This document shows, piece after piece, positions 51,114 through 59,679 of a DNA stretch of 64,000 nt. Position 1 is the first letter of the stretch; each line of letters opens with the position of its first letter. Below the pieces are notes generated by a model. The model was not told the origin of the DNA, did not search any database, and saw only the letters and a program-made list of their open reading frames with translations. The DNA comes from a virus. The stretch lies in IMG/VR virus record IMGVR_UViG_3300025309_000006, positions 166,301 to 230,300 of that record, one strand, 5' to 3'. Made by a program: the position numbers and the translations under genes.

Positions 51114-51416
51114 TTACTCTTCCTCAATTTCAACCAAATCTAAATCTTCATCAATTTTATATCCATTACGCCTAGCTACCTCAGTAATCTTATTGAAATC
51201 TACTTCTGCATATTTACCTGCTTTCAGAAGTGCTACTAATAACCATTTAATATCGTCTTTTTGTTTAATATCCTGCTCTTTTTTATTTTCAATACTATTT
51301 GGATTATATTCACATTCTTCATCATTGCAATCATTTTTTGTTGAACATACCACTTCGCACGAATAGCAACAGAATAACGTATCTTTGTGACAGGTTTCAT
51401 TTCTTAGACATAACAT
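51114..51416 (-). CDS. Cys-rich acidic protein
   Basis: 100 residues starting MLCLRNETCHKDTLFCCYSC, with eight Cys in the first 40 residues and an acidic coiled-coil tail (DLVEIEEE). Not recognised. Confidence 0.65.
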   Translation of the reverse strand: MLCLRNETCHKDTLFCCYSCEVVCSTKNDCNDEECEYNPNSIENKKEQDIKQKDDIKWLLVALLKAGKYAEVDFNKITEVARRNGYKIDEDLDLVEIEEE

Positions 51417-51453
51417 TATTTTTATTCACCTCATTCCACATAAATTATTGACA

Positions 51454-51849
51454 TTAAAGTAATTCATGAAATTTTAATAAAGCAAACTTACAAATTACTT
51501 CTGGAATTGTATCAGTTACAACATCATCTTGTATTGACTCCCATTCCTTATGTCCAATACACCAGTTATTAGTATAATCTTTGTATAAATAATACTCTTC
51601 TCCGCTAAATAAACCTCTTTTTTCTGCTATCTCAAAAGCATCATTTAAATCATTAGCATATTGTTTATTTTTCTCACCTAAAAAGTTTACCATTTGAATA
51701 TTTAATTCATCCAGATTCATTGTTTTAATTTTGTTTTTATATTCAGCTCTATCTAATGTATCTTCATGATTTTGACAAGCAATCTTACTTTTAAATTTCT
51801 TTCCATCTTTCGCAATAAAAATTGATTGTATTTCTTTAATTTCTTCCAT
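51454..51849 (-). CDS. Hypothetical protein
   Basis: 131 residues, helical. N-terminal F-I-A-K-D-G-K-K-F-K-S-K-I-A-C-Q-N-H-E resembles a C2H2-like start common in phage hypotheticals. Not assigned. Confidence 0.7.
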   Translation of the reverse strand: MEEIKEIQSIFIAKDGKKFKSKIACQNHEDTLDRAEYKNKIKTMNLDELNIQMVNFLGEKNKQYANDLNDAFEIAEKRGLFSGEEYYLYKDYTNNWCIGHKEWESIQDDVVTDTIPEVICKFALLKFHELL

Positions 51850-51895
51850 TTATTTTAGTCCTCCTTTCTCCCATAAATTATTTGTTTTAATGGAA

Positions 51896-52138
51896 TTAAT
51901 ATTTTTCATAAGACCTATGCCAACCGCATAATTTACAAGTTGCACTAACTGTATATCCATTATTTGTACATCTATATATATCTTTAGTATTCCATTTGCA
52001 TTCTTCATGTTTCCAATCATGTTTGCAAAATAATGATCGTATGTACCATATTAAATATCTCATTTCGTTAAATTCCTCTTTAACTTTTATTTTATGTATT
52101 TTATAGGCAGGAAGAATTAACTCCCTACCTATAAACAA
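51896..52138 (-). CDS. Small zinc-binding protein
   Basis: 80 residues ending in F-C-K-H-D-W-K-H-E-E-C-K-W and C-K-L-C-G-W-H-R, a Cys/His cluster (C-x-H ... C-x2-C-x2-H). Not recognised. Confidence 0.7.
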   Translation of the reverse strand: MFIGRELILPAYKIHKIKVKEEFNEMRYLIWYIRSLFCKHDWKHEECKWNTKDIYRCTNNGYTVSATCKLCGWHRSYEKY

Positions 52139-52155
52139 ATCTAACTAATCAGACA

Positions 52156-52554
52156 TTAAATATCTAATGCATCAATCATTGCTTTAATTTCTTCTGGAGA
52201 CTTTTTCAACAAATCTTCATCCTTTTTGGATGCATAAATTTCCATAAGTTTTTGCTTTTGTTCTTTTACACTTTTTGCTTGCAATTGTTTTTCTGCTTCA
52301 TCTTGCTTAACTTGGAAGATATATTTAACAATTTCAATTTTGATATCAAGTTCTTGATCTTGCTGTGTTTTTACTTGGAGTAGACTTTCCTCTTGTACTT
52401 TTTTCAATTCAGAGTTCAAAGTTTTGTAAATTGAATCTAATTCTTTAGATGATAATTGCCAAAGGTCTTCAACACTAATCATTCCTTTAAATTGAAACCT
52501 ATAACCATTACGTGTAGCAACCTCGAAAATATTTGTATCTTTTGCGTTTGTCAT
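52156..52554 (-). CDS. Coiled-coil protein, partner of the YfaP-like gene
   Basis: 132 residues from ATG at 52554 (MTNAKDTNIFEVATRNGY), behind GAAGGAGTG. Long coiled coil of Gln/Lys/Glu in the second half. It follows the large YfaP-like gene by 35 bases and is probably co-translated. Related in look to the N-terminal half of small Ter-operon accessory proteins; unassigned. Confidence 0.65.
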   Translation of the reverse strand: MTNAKDTNIFEVATRNGYRFQFKGMISVEDLWQLSSKELDSIYKTLNSELKKVQEESLLQVKTQQDQELDIKIEIVKYIFQVKQDEAEKQLQAKSVKEQKQKLMEIYASKKDEDLLKKSPEEIKAMIDALDI

Positions 52555-52589
52555 AATAAATACACACTCCTTCAATTTTTAATTTATTT

Positions 52590-54632
52590 TTAGAATTTAA
52601 TTTTAACTACTCTTTCTGCTTGTCCTTTAACTTTGACTAATACTTCATTTCTTTTTGTTGATGAAAAAGAAACTCCAGACAACTGATCGCTAACATCCTT
52701 TACTGCCATTTTTGCTCCCAATGCTTCAAAGAATTTTCTATGTGGCACTAATTCCTGTTTCAAAAACTCCACGTAAAAGGCATTTGGGTTTTCAGGATTA
52801 CAACAATCCTTGAGCATAAACATATAATGTAAATTACCTTGACCATTTTGACTATCCCAATAATTGGGCGATAAACATACAACTGATACTGGTATAAATT
52901 GATTTGTTTTTAATCCCCATACTTCTCTGGATGAAACATTTGAAGGTAATTTTTCTACAATACTAAATCCTTTAACCTTGTCATAAGTAACCTCTGCAAC
53001 TTGAACTTTTTCATCTTGTCTTAATTCTTTAGCATAATCAAAAGAGAATATCTGTCCATCATACTCTACCTCTGCTCTAAAACCACCACTTCCTCCACGA
53101 TGAGCAAAGTTATGAACTAAGAACTTATAAACACCTTCTTGCATTTTATTCTTATTAGTCCAAGTAATATTTTCAACTGCTGACTTACCTTTAATTGGAT
53201 TTCTAATATCAACATCTAATTGACCAGTAGTATTCCTATTTAATGGTTTACTGAAATATATTAGATTTCCATTTGGTTCGATACAATGAGCATCTAAATC
53301 ATTTCCATCAAACTCACTATCATTCCATTGAATAGAGAATCTTAAAACACCTTCTACATTACCTCCTGCTGATTTTACTTTTTCTTTCATAGAACTATCA
53401 GTAATATTTCCTGAGTACGACCATGAAAAATTATTGTCCCATTTAAACATTGTTTTATGGTCTATGCTTTCAGGAGCAATCAATGATGCCATATTACTAG
53501 AATGCTTATTTTCTAGAAATAATTCAAGTTCTTTTGCTGTTGGTAAAATATCCTTGATAAAACTATCTATTGATACTTCCTCAACTTTTGAGAACTTTTT
53601 AGGATTAACTGGTACTGTTTTAGACATTTCATCGAATATATCACCTTTAATTCTCTTGGCAGAATCTTTATTAGAGAACAAGATATTGTTAACTGTGATA
53701 TCATCTGGATTAGCGAATCTACGACCATTTATTGAATCCATATATCCTAGTTCAATAATTGTTTTCTTAGCATCCTCTAACATGTGTTTGGTAAATATAG
53801 GCTTACTGCGTTTATAGTTTTCGGGAGCCACAATCGCTTCATATTTCTTAACTGCTAAATCTAAATCCATACCTTCACTAATATTCATAAGCAATGTTCC
53901 AATCGAATGATTTTTGATTCGACCAATAGAACCACCAACTTTTACAGATTGTTCCCAAGTGTAATTTTCTTTTTGTTCTTGTTTTAATTTATCATATTGC
54001 TTCTTATATTTAAGAAACTCAGTTAATACTGCTTTCCACTCTTCTCCTTTATATAGGGAGTTCTGAGAAATAAGTTCTAATACAGTAAGCAAACTTTCTT
54101 CTGTGATTTCTTCTAATGATCTTTTGAATACATTTCTTGTATCCCTAAAACCACCTTTAATATCTCCTTCTGACTTACCACTTGTGTTAACGAATTTTGA
54201 AGGCAAATCTAGATAAAAGTGTTGCCATTCAGTTATCCTGCCATCTGCAGATTTCTCAAAATTTTTATCTGTACCAATCTTTTTCTCTTTAGTAACATAA
54301 ATATCTGAAACAACTTGAGATTTAATAAATTTAGACATTGCGTTTACAGATGGTTGATATTCTTCACTATTTGTTTCGAAGTCCCAAATAGTTATAATTT
54401 TATTATCTTTAATTACTACGGCATTACCAATGTTTTTAATGAAATGTCTGCAACAAGAACAATCATGTTCTCTTCTTTCTCTAAAAACTTTATTGAATTC
54501 TGGCAAAAAGTTTTCAAGATACACGCCCCACATTTGATCTTTATCTACATTTACCTCAAATAAATGAGTAGCATCCTTTAACATTTCAGCAACGTGTTTT
54601 TGCATTATACCTTTAAATTCTTTGAAATTCAT
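52590..54632 (-). CDS. YfaP-like / Ter-associated large protein
   Basis: 680 residues from ATG at 54632 ([18 protein letters not shown]); AAGGAG is ten bases upstream, whereas a TTG three codons earlier touches it. Residues 1-380 are a helical/coiled region with C-S-C-C-R-H. Near 425-560 lies a beta-sandwich with [16 protein letters not shown], the YfaP/DUF2135-like signature. Such proteins accompany TerY-P modules. A 7-codon leader micro-ORF precedes it. Confidence 0.7.
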   Translation of the reverse strand: MNFKEFKGIMQKHVAEMLKDATHLFEVNVDKDQMWGVYLENFLPEFNKVFRERREHDCSCCRHFIKNIGNAVVIKDNKIITIWDFETNSEEYQPSVNAMSKFIKSQVVSDIYVTKEKKIGTDKNFEKSADGRITEWQHFYLDLPSKFVNTSGKSEGDIKGGFRDTRNVFKRSLEEITEESLLTVLELISQNSLYKGEEWKAVLTEFLKYKKQYDKLKQEQKENYTWEQSVKVGGSIGRIKNHSIGTLLMNISEGMDLDLAVKKYEAIVAPENYKRSKPIFTKHMLEDAKKTIIELGYMDSINGRRFANPDDITVNNILFSNKDSAKRIKGDIFDEMSKTVPVNPKKFSKVEEVSIDSFIKDILPTAKELELFLENKHSSNMASLIAPESIDHKTMFKWDNNFSWSYSGNITDSSMKEKVKSAGGNVEGVLRFSIQWNDSEFDGNDLDAHCIEPNGNLIYFSKPLNRNTTGQLDVDIRNPIKGKSAVENITWTNKNKMQEGVYKFLVHNFAHRGGSGGFRAEVEYDGQIFSFDYAKELRQDEKVQVAEVTYDKVKGFSIVEKLPSNVSSREVWGLKTNQFIPVSVVCLSPNYWDSQNGQGNLHYMFMLKDCCNPENPNAFYVEFLKQELVPHRKFFEALGAKMAVKDVSDQLSGVSFSSTKRNEVLVKVKGQAERVVKIKF

Positions 54633-54694
54633 CTTAATCAATCTCCTTTTAATTTTATTTCATGATTCAATATGGTTAAAAGATAAGATTTTAG

Positions 54695-54718
54695 TTATGT
54701 ATAATTTCCTCTACCCAT
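54695..54718 (-). CDS. Leader micro-ORF MGRGNYT
   Basis: ATG at 54718 after GAAAGGATGTGAA, seven codons and TAA. Same frame, length and context as the micro-ORF at 48553-48576, ungapped. Confidence 0.6.
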   Translation of the reverse strand: MGRGNYT

Positions 54719-54778
54719 AACCAGTTTCACATCCTTTCGGTGTTTGACTTATGTAATGTTTTAACTCTTCATGTGTTT

Positions 54779-54807
54779 AGTATAACATTATTTTTGATTT
54801 ATGTAAA
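54779..54807 (-). promoter_or_regulatory. Promoter of the YfaP-like gene
   Basis: TTTACA (54807-54802), 17-bp spacer, TATACT (54784-54779). Confidence 0.7.
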
Positions 54808-54824
54808 GCATTATTTTACAATAA

Positions 54825-55022
54825 TCAACTATATTTCTCTTCCAACAAATCAAAAACTTTCTTCAAATATTTATATTTCTCAACTAATTCCATTCCTTTA
54901 ACAGCATCCAAATGTTTTCTTCCAAACTTATTTCCTTCAATAGCACAACTGGCTAAAGCACTCTCGTATTTAGCGACTTCTTGCAAAACCCATAGAAATG
55001 TTCCTTGTTTTTCTTTATTCAT
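54825..55022 (-). CDS. Small helical protein
   Basis: 65 residues, basic and helical (FGRKHLDAVKGMELVEKYKYLKK). Not recognised. GGAGATTAC before the ATG. Confidence 0.7.
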   Translation of the reverse strand: MNKEKQGTFLWVLQEVAKYESALASCAIEGNKFGRKHLDAVKGMELVEKYKYLKKVFDLLEEKYS

Positions 55023-55044
55023 TTATGTAATCTCCTTCTATATT

Positions 55045-55245
55045 TTATAAATTCATTAAAAATATACTAATTTCTGCTTTGATGTTTTCTTTACTACTGC
55101 AATTAACAAGGTTATTAATACTATTTTTCATAAGTCTTGATAATTCACTTTTATCAATAATGTCTTCATTAATAAGTAAAGATATTAAAGAGTCAATTTT
55201 GATTCTATCCATTGCTTCGAATTCAGCTAAAGTTAATTTACTCAT
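55045..55245 (-). CDS. Small helical protein
   Basis: 66 residues: L-T-L-A-E-F-E-A-M-D-R-I-K-I-D-S-L-I start and helical tail. Not recognised. Confidence 0.7.
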   Translation of the reverse strand: MSKLTLAEFEAMDRIKIDSLISLLINEDIIDKSELSRLMKNSINNLVNCSSKENIKAEISIFLMNL

Positions 55246-55289
55246 TTCTTATTTTCCTCCTCTAATTCCCCAGAATATCAAAGGTTTAA

Positions 55290-55448
55290 CTAATCATTAT
55301 GTTGATCAATTCTCTCTACTTTGTATCCAAGATTAGCATAATGATTAGCAAAATAATCAGCATTATAACTTCCTTGAAAACTTATGGATTGTCCGTCAAC
55401 TCTCAAGAAATAACAAAATCTACTATTGACAATTTCGCATAGTTTCAT
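55290..55448 (-). CDS. Small hypothetical protein
   Basis: 52 residues from ATG at 55448 behind GGAGGGAAAT. Begins MKLCEIVNSRFCYFLRVDGQ; ends in ERIDQHND. Not recognised. Confidence 0.65.
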   Translation of the reverse strand: MKLCEIVNSRFCYFLRVDGQSISFQGSYNADYFANHYANLGYKVERIDQHND

Positions 55449-55496
55449 ATTATATTTCCCTCCTTTAAATCTTGGTTTTAATTGTTCTTAACCTAC

Positions 55497-55652
55497 TTAT
55501 TTACCTCCATGTTCCCAAGTATCTTCTTCACCATTCTCATGAACAGTAACACTCGATTCACACATAATACACTCATAATTACGAACCTCACTGTATCCAA
55601 CACCTTCACTTGAATCAAATTCCATAGTTTCTCCACAATATATACAAATCAT
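55497..55652 (-). CDS. Small zinc-ribbon protein
   Basis: 51 residues from ATG at 55652 with GGAGTGTT upstream. C-I-Y-C-G-E and C-I-M-C-E form a four-Cys ribbon. Function unknown. Confidence 0.7.
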   Translation of the reverse strand: MICIYCGETMEFDSSEGVGYSEVRNYECIMCESSVTVHENGEEDTWEHGGK

Positions 55653-55689
55653 ATTTAACACTCCTTTCAAATACCTTAAAACTAGATGT

Positions 55690-55794
55690 TCATGCTATTG
55701 GACTTTCTTCATCCATCCAGCTAATAAACTCACGTATTTTTCGATACATTATTTGAAAATTTTCTTCTTCTTGCTTACCATCTCTTGAACTCAT
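55690..55794 (-). CDS. Very small acidic ORF
   Basis: 34 codons from ATG at 55794 (MSSRDGKQEEENFQIMYRK), starting four bases after the stop of the upstream 26-codon ORF. No clear ribosome binding site of its own, so coupled translation is needed. Weak. Confidence 0.4.
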   Translation of the reverse strand: MSSRDGKQEEENFQIMYRKIREFISWMDEESPIA

Positions 55795-55797
55795 ATC

Positions 55798-55878
55798 TTA
55801 TTCAAGAATTGATAATAATTCTCCTTTTGTCTTGCACCAAGTAGACCTTCTCATAAGCATTAGATCGTCTTTATCCAT
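55798..55878 (-). CDS. Very small ORF
   Basis: 26 codons from ATG at 55878 behind GGGAGGT (MDKDDLMLMRRSTWCKTKGE). The strong site argues it is translated. Not recognised. Confidence 0.45.
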   Translation of the reverse strand: MDKDDLMLMRRSTWCKTKGELLSILE

Positions 55879-55905
55879 TTATAAAACCTCCCTTCAAATT
55901 ACTTT

Positions 55906-56484
55906 TTATCGTGTTTCTAATTCATTCTTAAAAATATCTAAATATGGTTTATATTGATCATAATCAACAACATATCTTGGAGGTGGTTCTGGAACTGTAT
56001 CATAACGCTCCATAACATCTAAAAATTTACTACGCTTGATCATTTTAATACAATTCTTAATATGATCTGTAGTCATTTCAGATATCTTTAAACGTTCACC
56101 ATCTAAAGTTATCCAAACAGAATAATCCATTTTAGATACATCATCAATGGTATGCAACGATGGAATATTATAAATTCTCTTACTGAAATCTTTTAACTTA
56201 ATAGGTAATTCTCCACGATAACTTCTTTCACACTCTCTAACACACCATTTATTTAGTCTTTCTTCTTCGGTTTGTGGTTTTCCAGACATTTCAAATCCTT
56301 CATAAGTGCCAGGATCAATAGGTGCAATATCTAATTCATCATCAGTTAGATAAGCATAATCATCTTCATCACTGTCACTAAAATATACTTTTGGTCTACT
56401 ATTCATTCCCCATGCTTTATTACATTTTTCATCACATGCAACAATTACTGATTTACCCCAATAAGTTATGTTTCTTTGAATCAT
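55906..56484 (-). CDS. Conserved phage-type hypothetical protein
   Basis: 192 residues: I-T-Y-W-G-K-S-V-I-V-A-C-D-E-K-C-N-K-A-W-G start, acidic middle (DSDEDDYAYLTDDELDIAPIDPG) and W-C-V-R-E-C-E-R-S. Two Cys pairs may bind zinc. I recall similar proteins in Bacillota phages; function unknown. Confidence 0.7.
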   Translation of the reverse strand: MIQRNITYWGKSVIVACDEKCNKAWGMNSRPKVYFSDSDEDDYAYLTDDELDIAPIDPGTYEGFEMSGKPQTEEERLNKWCVRECERSYRGELPIKLKDFSKRIYNIPSLHTIDDVSKMDYSVWITLDGERLKISEMTTDHIKNCIKMIKRSKFLDVMERYDTVPEPPPRYVVDYDQYKPYLDIFKNELETR

Positions 56485-56533
56485 TTTAAATTCACTCCTT
56501 TTTTACTTAGGTTAAAACCACACCTTTATGGGA

Positions 56534-56758
56534 TTACTTTTTAATCATAACACTTTCATCAAGTCTATTCATAACCCATACATACCAAGGCTCAAATTCC
56601 TCATCTTTTTCAGCGTGAGCATCCCTATAAGTATTAAATTCTTCTCTTAATTTTGCATCGTCTTCTGGTTTTAAATAACTAACAAGTATCGAAGCAGGAT
56701 TCCATAATACCTCTTTTTGAATTTCATCATGTGGTTCATTGATATATTTGTACATCAT
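56534..56758 (-). CDS. Small hypothetical protein
   Basis: 74 residues, acidic, with FEPWYVWVMNRLDESV near the end. GGAGGAAATTG before the ATG. Not recognised. Confidence 0.7.
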   Translation of the reverse strand: MMYKYINEPHDEIQKEVLWNPASILVSYLKPEDDAKLREEFNTYRDAHAEKDEEFEPWYVWVMNRLDESVMIKK

Positions 56759-56832
56759 CTCAATTTCCTCCTTTATAATAATCTATTCAACTCATTATAC
56801 TTCAATCTATCTAACTAAATAATTCCTCAACT

Positions 56833-57009
56833 TCAATATAATACATCATCTTTATACAACTTATCTTCAACCACTTTTATAGATGTTTTAAATCCTCCTC
56901 GTAAAGATATCAAGCATTCATCACCATCAATATATTTAGATACAACAACTGCTCTTATTCCTTGTGCAGATATAAATCTTTCAACTATTTTTTCAAAACT
57001 AATAATCAT
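56833..57009 (-). CDS. Small hypothetical protein
   Basis: 58 residues from ATG at 57009 (GGGGGAGAAAATT upstream). Begins MIISFEKIVERFISAQGIRA; ends DKLYKDDVLY. Not recognised. Confidence 0.65.
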   Translation of the reverse strand: MIISFEKIVERFISAQGIRAVVVSKYIDGDECLISLRGGFKTSIKVVEDKLYKDDVLY

Positions 57010-57021
57010 AATTTTCTCCCC

Positions 57022-57492
57022 CTATCCAACTTTCAACCATTCAGGCCACTCACAATTATTATACTTTAAAATATCAAACTTTTCACCCTTATAATAACTT
57101 CTATATGCTCTCACAACATCTTCATTCCTGTATTCTAAAGGCATTGCTTGAGCAAATGGAGTTAACCCCTTATCAATCAAATTTGGAGCATCTAAAGCCA
57201 ATATAACGTCTCCTGACTTATGATCTTTATTGCCATATCTCTTACGATATTCATCATATAAAGCTAATCCTAAATCTCTAAGCCATAACCAGTTAGATAA
57301 ACTTTCTCTTGCCCATACAGTACAAGGATGATTTTTGTGTGCTAGTTTATAAGGTGATTTGTGAGATTCATTTGTGTAATAATAAGCAGAACATAACATT
57401 TGCGTTGCCTCAATCAACATTTTATTCACATGAATATTTGCATGGTATTCTGCACATTTTTTAATATCTAAGTCTAGGACAAATATATTCAT
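57022..57492 (-). CDS. Conserved phage hypothetical protein (MNIFVLD family)
   Basis: 156 residues. The opening M-N-I-F-V-L-D-L-D-I-K-K-C-A-E-Y-H-A-N-I-H-V-N-K-M followed by L-C-S-A-Y, H-P-C-T-V-W-A-R-E-S and W-L-W-L-R-D-L is a widespread phage hypothetical family (usually M-N-I-F-x-L-D-x-D-P ... H-C-D-K-H-V-V-K-M). Conserved His/Asp residues suggest an enzyme, but I cannot name the activity. Its promoter is buried in a palindrome. Confidence 0.75.
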   Translation of the reverse strand: MNIFVLDLDIKKCAEYHANIHVNKMLIEATQMLCSAYYYTNESHKSPYKLAHKNHPCTVWARESLSNWLWLRDLGLALYDEYRKRYGNKDHKSGDVILALDAPNLIDKGLTPFAQAMPLEYRNEDVVRAYRSYYKGEKFDILKYNNCEWPEWLKVG

Positions 57493-57517
57493 ATGTAGTT
57501 CCTCCTATTAAGTCGAT

Positions 57518-57559
57518 ATAAATATTGTAACACACTGTAGAGGATATTACAATATTTAT
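57518..57559 (-). promoter_or_regulatory. Palindrome carrying the promoter of 57022-57492
   Basis: Perfect 13-bp arms ATAAATATTGTAA (57518-57530) and TTACAATATTTAT (57547-57559), 16 bp apart. On the minus strand the arms hold TTGTAA (-35, 57552-57547) and TACAAT (-10, 57529-57524) with 17-bp spacing. A bound repressor would cover the promoter. Confidence 0.6.
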
Positions 57560-57579
57560 ATTTGCATTTAAATCTAAAT

Positions 57580-57885
57580 CTATCCACTATTAATTAACGC
57601 ATTATACATCTCTTTCAAAGTAAAATCAATATTCGTAGTAGCTATATATTTGACAGTGATATTGTTTTCTTTTATTACACTCTTAGCCCTATAATATAAT
57701 CCATGATAAAGTTTTGCTTTAACATTTATAAATATTATATTAGCGTTCTTTATTAGTCGTTTGTCAAAGTTTAAATTACCGTCTATTAATGTGATATTGG
57801 GGAGTCTAGCCTTTACTTTTCTTTGCCACGAATCCACACCTCCAAAAATTATTACTTTATCATTGTTTAATATGGAATAATCCAT
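57580..57885 (-). CDS. DUF2325-like protein
   Basis: 101 residues. V-I-I-F-G-G-V-D-S-W-Q-R-K-V, then I-D-G-N and an N-A-N-I-I-F-I-N-V strand and H-G-L-Y-Y-R-A-K-S-V follow DUF2325, a small Rossmann-like family. Function unknown. Confidence 0.7.
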   Translation of the reverse strand: MDYSILNNDKVIIFGGVDSWQRKVKARLPNITLIDGNLNFDKRLIKNANIIFINVKAKLYHGLYYRAKSVIKENNITVKYIATTNIDFTLKEMYNALINSG

Positions 57886-57928
57886 TTGTTTTTCGCCTCA
57901 ATTCCATCTAAATAATAAATTTCTTGGA

Positions 57929-58111
57929 TTATCTTTTCTTTGAACTAAATATATCTGGTCTTGCAAATACAATAGCAGTTGCAACTATAAATCCTAAGAA
58001 CAAACTTGCAAGAATATTGCCAAGATAAAAAGATGGATAATAACAAAGTTGTAATAATACAGCACACATTACTAAAATTAAGTACATTGCTATTCTACGC
58101 AGTAGATCCAC
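57929..58111 (-). CDS. Small membrane protein
   Basis: 60 residues with two TM helices (7-24, 30-48) and a basic tail. Not recognised. Confidence 0.7.
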   Translation of the reverse strand: MDLLRRIAMYLILVMCAVLLQLCYYPSFYLGNILASLFLGFIVATAIVFARPDIFSSKKR

Positions 58112-58130
58112 AATATATCAATTCCTTTCT

Positions 58131-58946
58131 TTAAAGGTTTTCCAACATACCTCTAACCTTATCAATCTGTTCTTTTGCCATAATGCGCCCACCAGTATTC
58201 AGCATAATAAAATATCTTAGAATTTGTTCTCTAGTTAAATTATGAAGTTCTGCTTCCATGATAGGATAATTTTTAAAATGGTTCCTATCTCTATGAGATA
58301 ATTCGCTAAACAATCTTCCCTTATAAGCAAACCTGTCTTCATAAAAATCAAGAATAGTTCTTAGTCGTTGTTTGCCATCAATTATTTCATATCCAAATCC
58401 TGTCTCTGTCCATCTTTGATCATCGTAATGCAAGAAGGTAAATTTCCCTATATCAACATTATTAAAAATCGAATCAATCAGAGAAACTTTATCTTCTAAT
58501 TCCCATACAAATTCACGTTGATATTCTGGTTCAAAATTAATACCAAAATGATAAGCTTTACCAAAAATATCTCCCATGCCCGTTTGAAAATAGTTTAGTT
58601 TAATATCTGTGTTACGAACCAATGGTTCGACTTGACAATCCTGATATTTTCTAATATTAAACCAAAGGACATATCTTTTTTGATGCGTATGGGTAATGGG
58701 GTTTCCATAATTGTTCTCAATAGATGTATAGTCAATTTCGTATATTTTCCCATCATTAATAACATCAAGCACATAAACATCTTTGAGATTACCTATTTCT
58801 ACTCTATCCCCTACATTAAATGTATATGTAGGTTCTGGTATCAAATGAAGTCTTTCTACGAGTTGTTTTAGTTCAAACTCCTTTTGTTGTTTTGCTTGTT
58901 CTTCAGGAGTTTGTTTTGGGATTTTTGGTTTTGTTACTTTTGCCAT
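58131..58946 (-). CDS. DUF262 (ParB/GmrSD-like) protein
   Basis: 271 residues. Basic N-terminus with a coiled helix, a central SH3-like segment, then the DUF262 core: F-E-P-E-Y-Q-R-E-F-V-W, F-T-F-L-H-Y and I-I-D-G-K-Q-R-L-R-T-I-L-D-F-Y (the DGQQR-type catalytic motif). It is shorter than GmrSD, with no DUF1524 HNH domain. It could be an NTP-dependent nuclease component or a DNA-binding regulator. Confidence 0.8.
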   Translation of the reverse strand: MAKVTKPKIPKQTPEEQAKQQKEFELKQLVERLHLIPEPTYTFNVGDRVEIGNLKDVYVLDVINDGKIYEIDYTSIENNYGNPITHTHQKRYVLWFNIRKYQDCQVEPLVRNTDIKLNYFQTGMGDIFGKAYHFGINFEPEYQREFVWELEDKVSLIDSIFNNVDIGKFTFLHYDDQRWTETGFGYEIIDGKQRLRTILDFYEDRFAYKGRLFSELSHRDRNHFKNYPIMEAELHNLTREQILRYFIMLNTGGRIMAKEQIDKVRGMLENL

Positions 58947-58979
58947 TTCTAAAGCCTTCTTTCTAAAAACAATTAAATC

Positions 58980-59414
58980 TTAATTTTCGTAGGTTTTAAT
59001 ATACTCCCTAAATCCATCCATTTGATTATTAATGACAGTTACAATCAATTTATCATCGTCAATATTGCATCCTTCAATATACTGTTTGGGAATATCTAAA
59101 TCTACAACAATGGTTTTATAATCATCTTTGAATGAATTATAATAACCTGTAATCATACGATTAGCAAATTTTTCCTTACTTAGTCGTCTTTCCCTACGCT
59201 GAATTCCAAATGAATTACTGTGATAATGATCTAAATAATCTGAATATCTTTCACTAAAATCAGATGCTCCTTTTAATTTACATACCATTTCTTTGTCTTT
59301 TGTGTAAAAATATATAGTCCTATGTGGCATGATCAATATAGAATCTTCATTGTTAAATTCATCTAATACTTTACATGTCTTGCCGGAAGCGTTACGTCCT
59401 TCAATTACTATCAT
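58980..59414 (-). CDS. P-loop protein
   Basis: 144 residues. M-I-V-I-E-G-R-N-A-S-G-K-T (Walker A) at the start and I-V-V-D-L-D-I-P as a Walker B-like strand, plus R-R-E-R-R-L-S-K-E basic loop. A small NTPase or kinase. Upstream of DUF262 by 33 bases, possibly the partner NTPase of that protein (inference). Confidence 0.7.
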   Translation of the reverse strand: MIVIEGRNASGKTCKVLDEFNNEDSILIMPHRTIYFYTKDKEMVCKLKGASDFSERYSDYLDHYHSNSFGIQRRERRLSKEKFANRMITGYYNSFKDDYKTIVVDLDIPKQYIEGCNIDDDKLIVTVINNQMDGFREYIKTYEN

Positions 59415-59455
59415 AAAAACTCTGACTCCTTTCGATTTGGTTTAAAATTCGTCTT

Positions 59456-59629
59456 TTATTCCTTAATAGTAGTTGTCTTCATTGAATTGATTAACTTCTG
59501 ATTTTCTTCATTGCTTAATAAAGCATCCCATAATTCATCTGTAATAACAACGCAGTGACCAAATGCTAACTCTCTAATAATAACAAAATTATTTACCTTC
59601 AAATGTTCCATCTCAAAAATATTTAACAT
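59456..59629 (-). CDS. Small hypothetical protein
   Basis: 57 residues from ATG at 59629 (MLNIFEMEHLKVNNFVIIR) behind GAGGTGATTA. In-frame codons farther upstream overlap the structured RNA and lack a ribosome binding site. Not recognised. Confidence 0.65.
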   Translation of the reverse strand: MLNIFEMEHLKVNNFVIIRELAFGHCVVITDELWDALLSNEENQKLINSMKTTTIKE

Positions 59630-59679
59630 TGTATAATCACCTCTCAATTTATATGTAATATCCCCTAAGTTCATTTCCT

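Noticed and set aside
58571-58780. Second frame inside the DUF262 gene
   Set aside because: It is wholly internal, in another frame, with no ribosome binding site.
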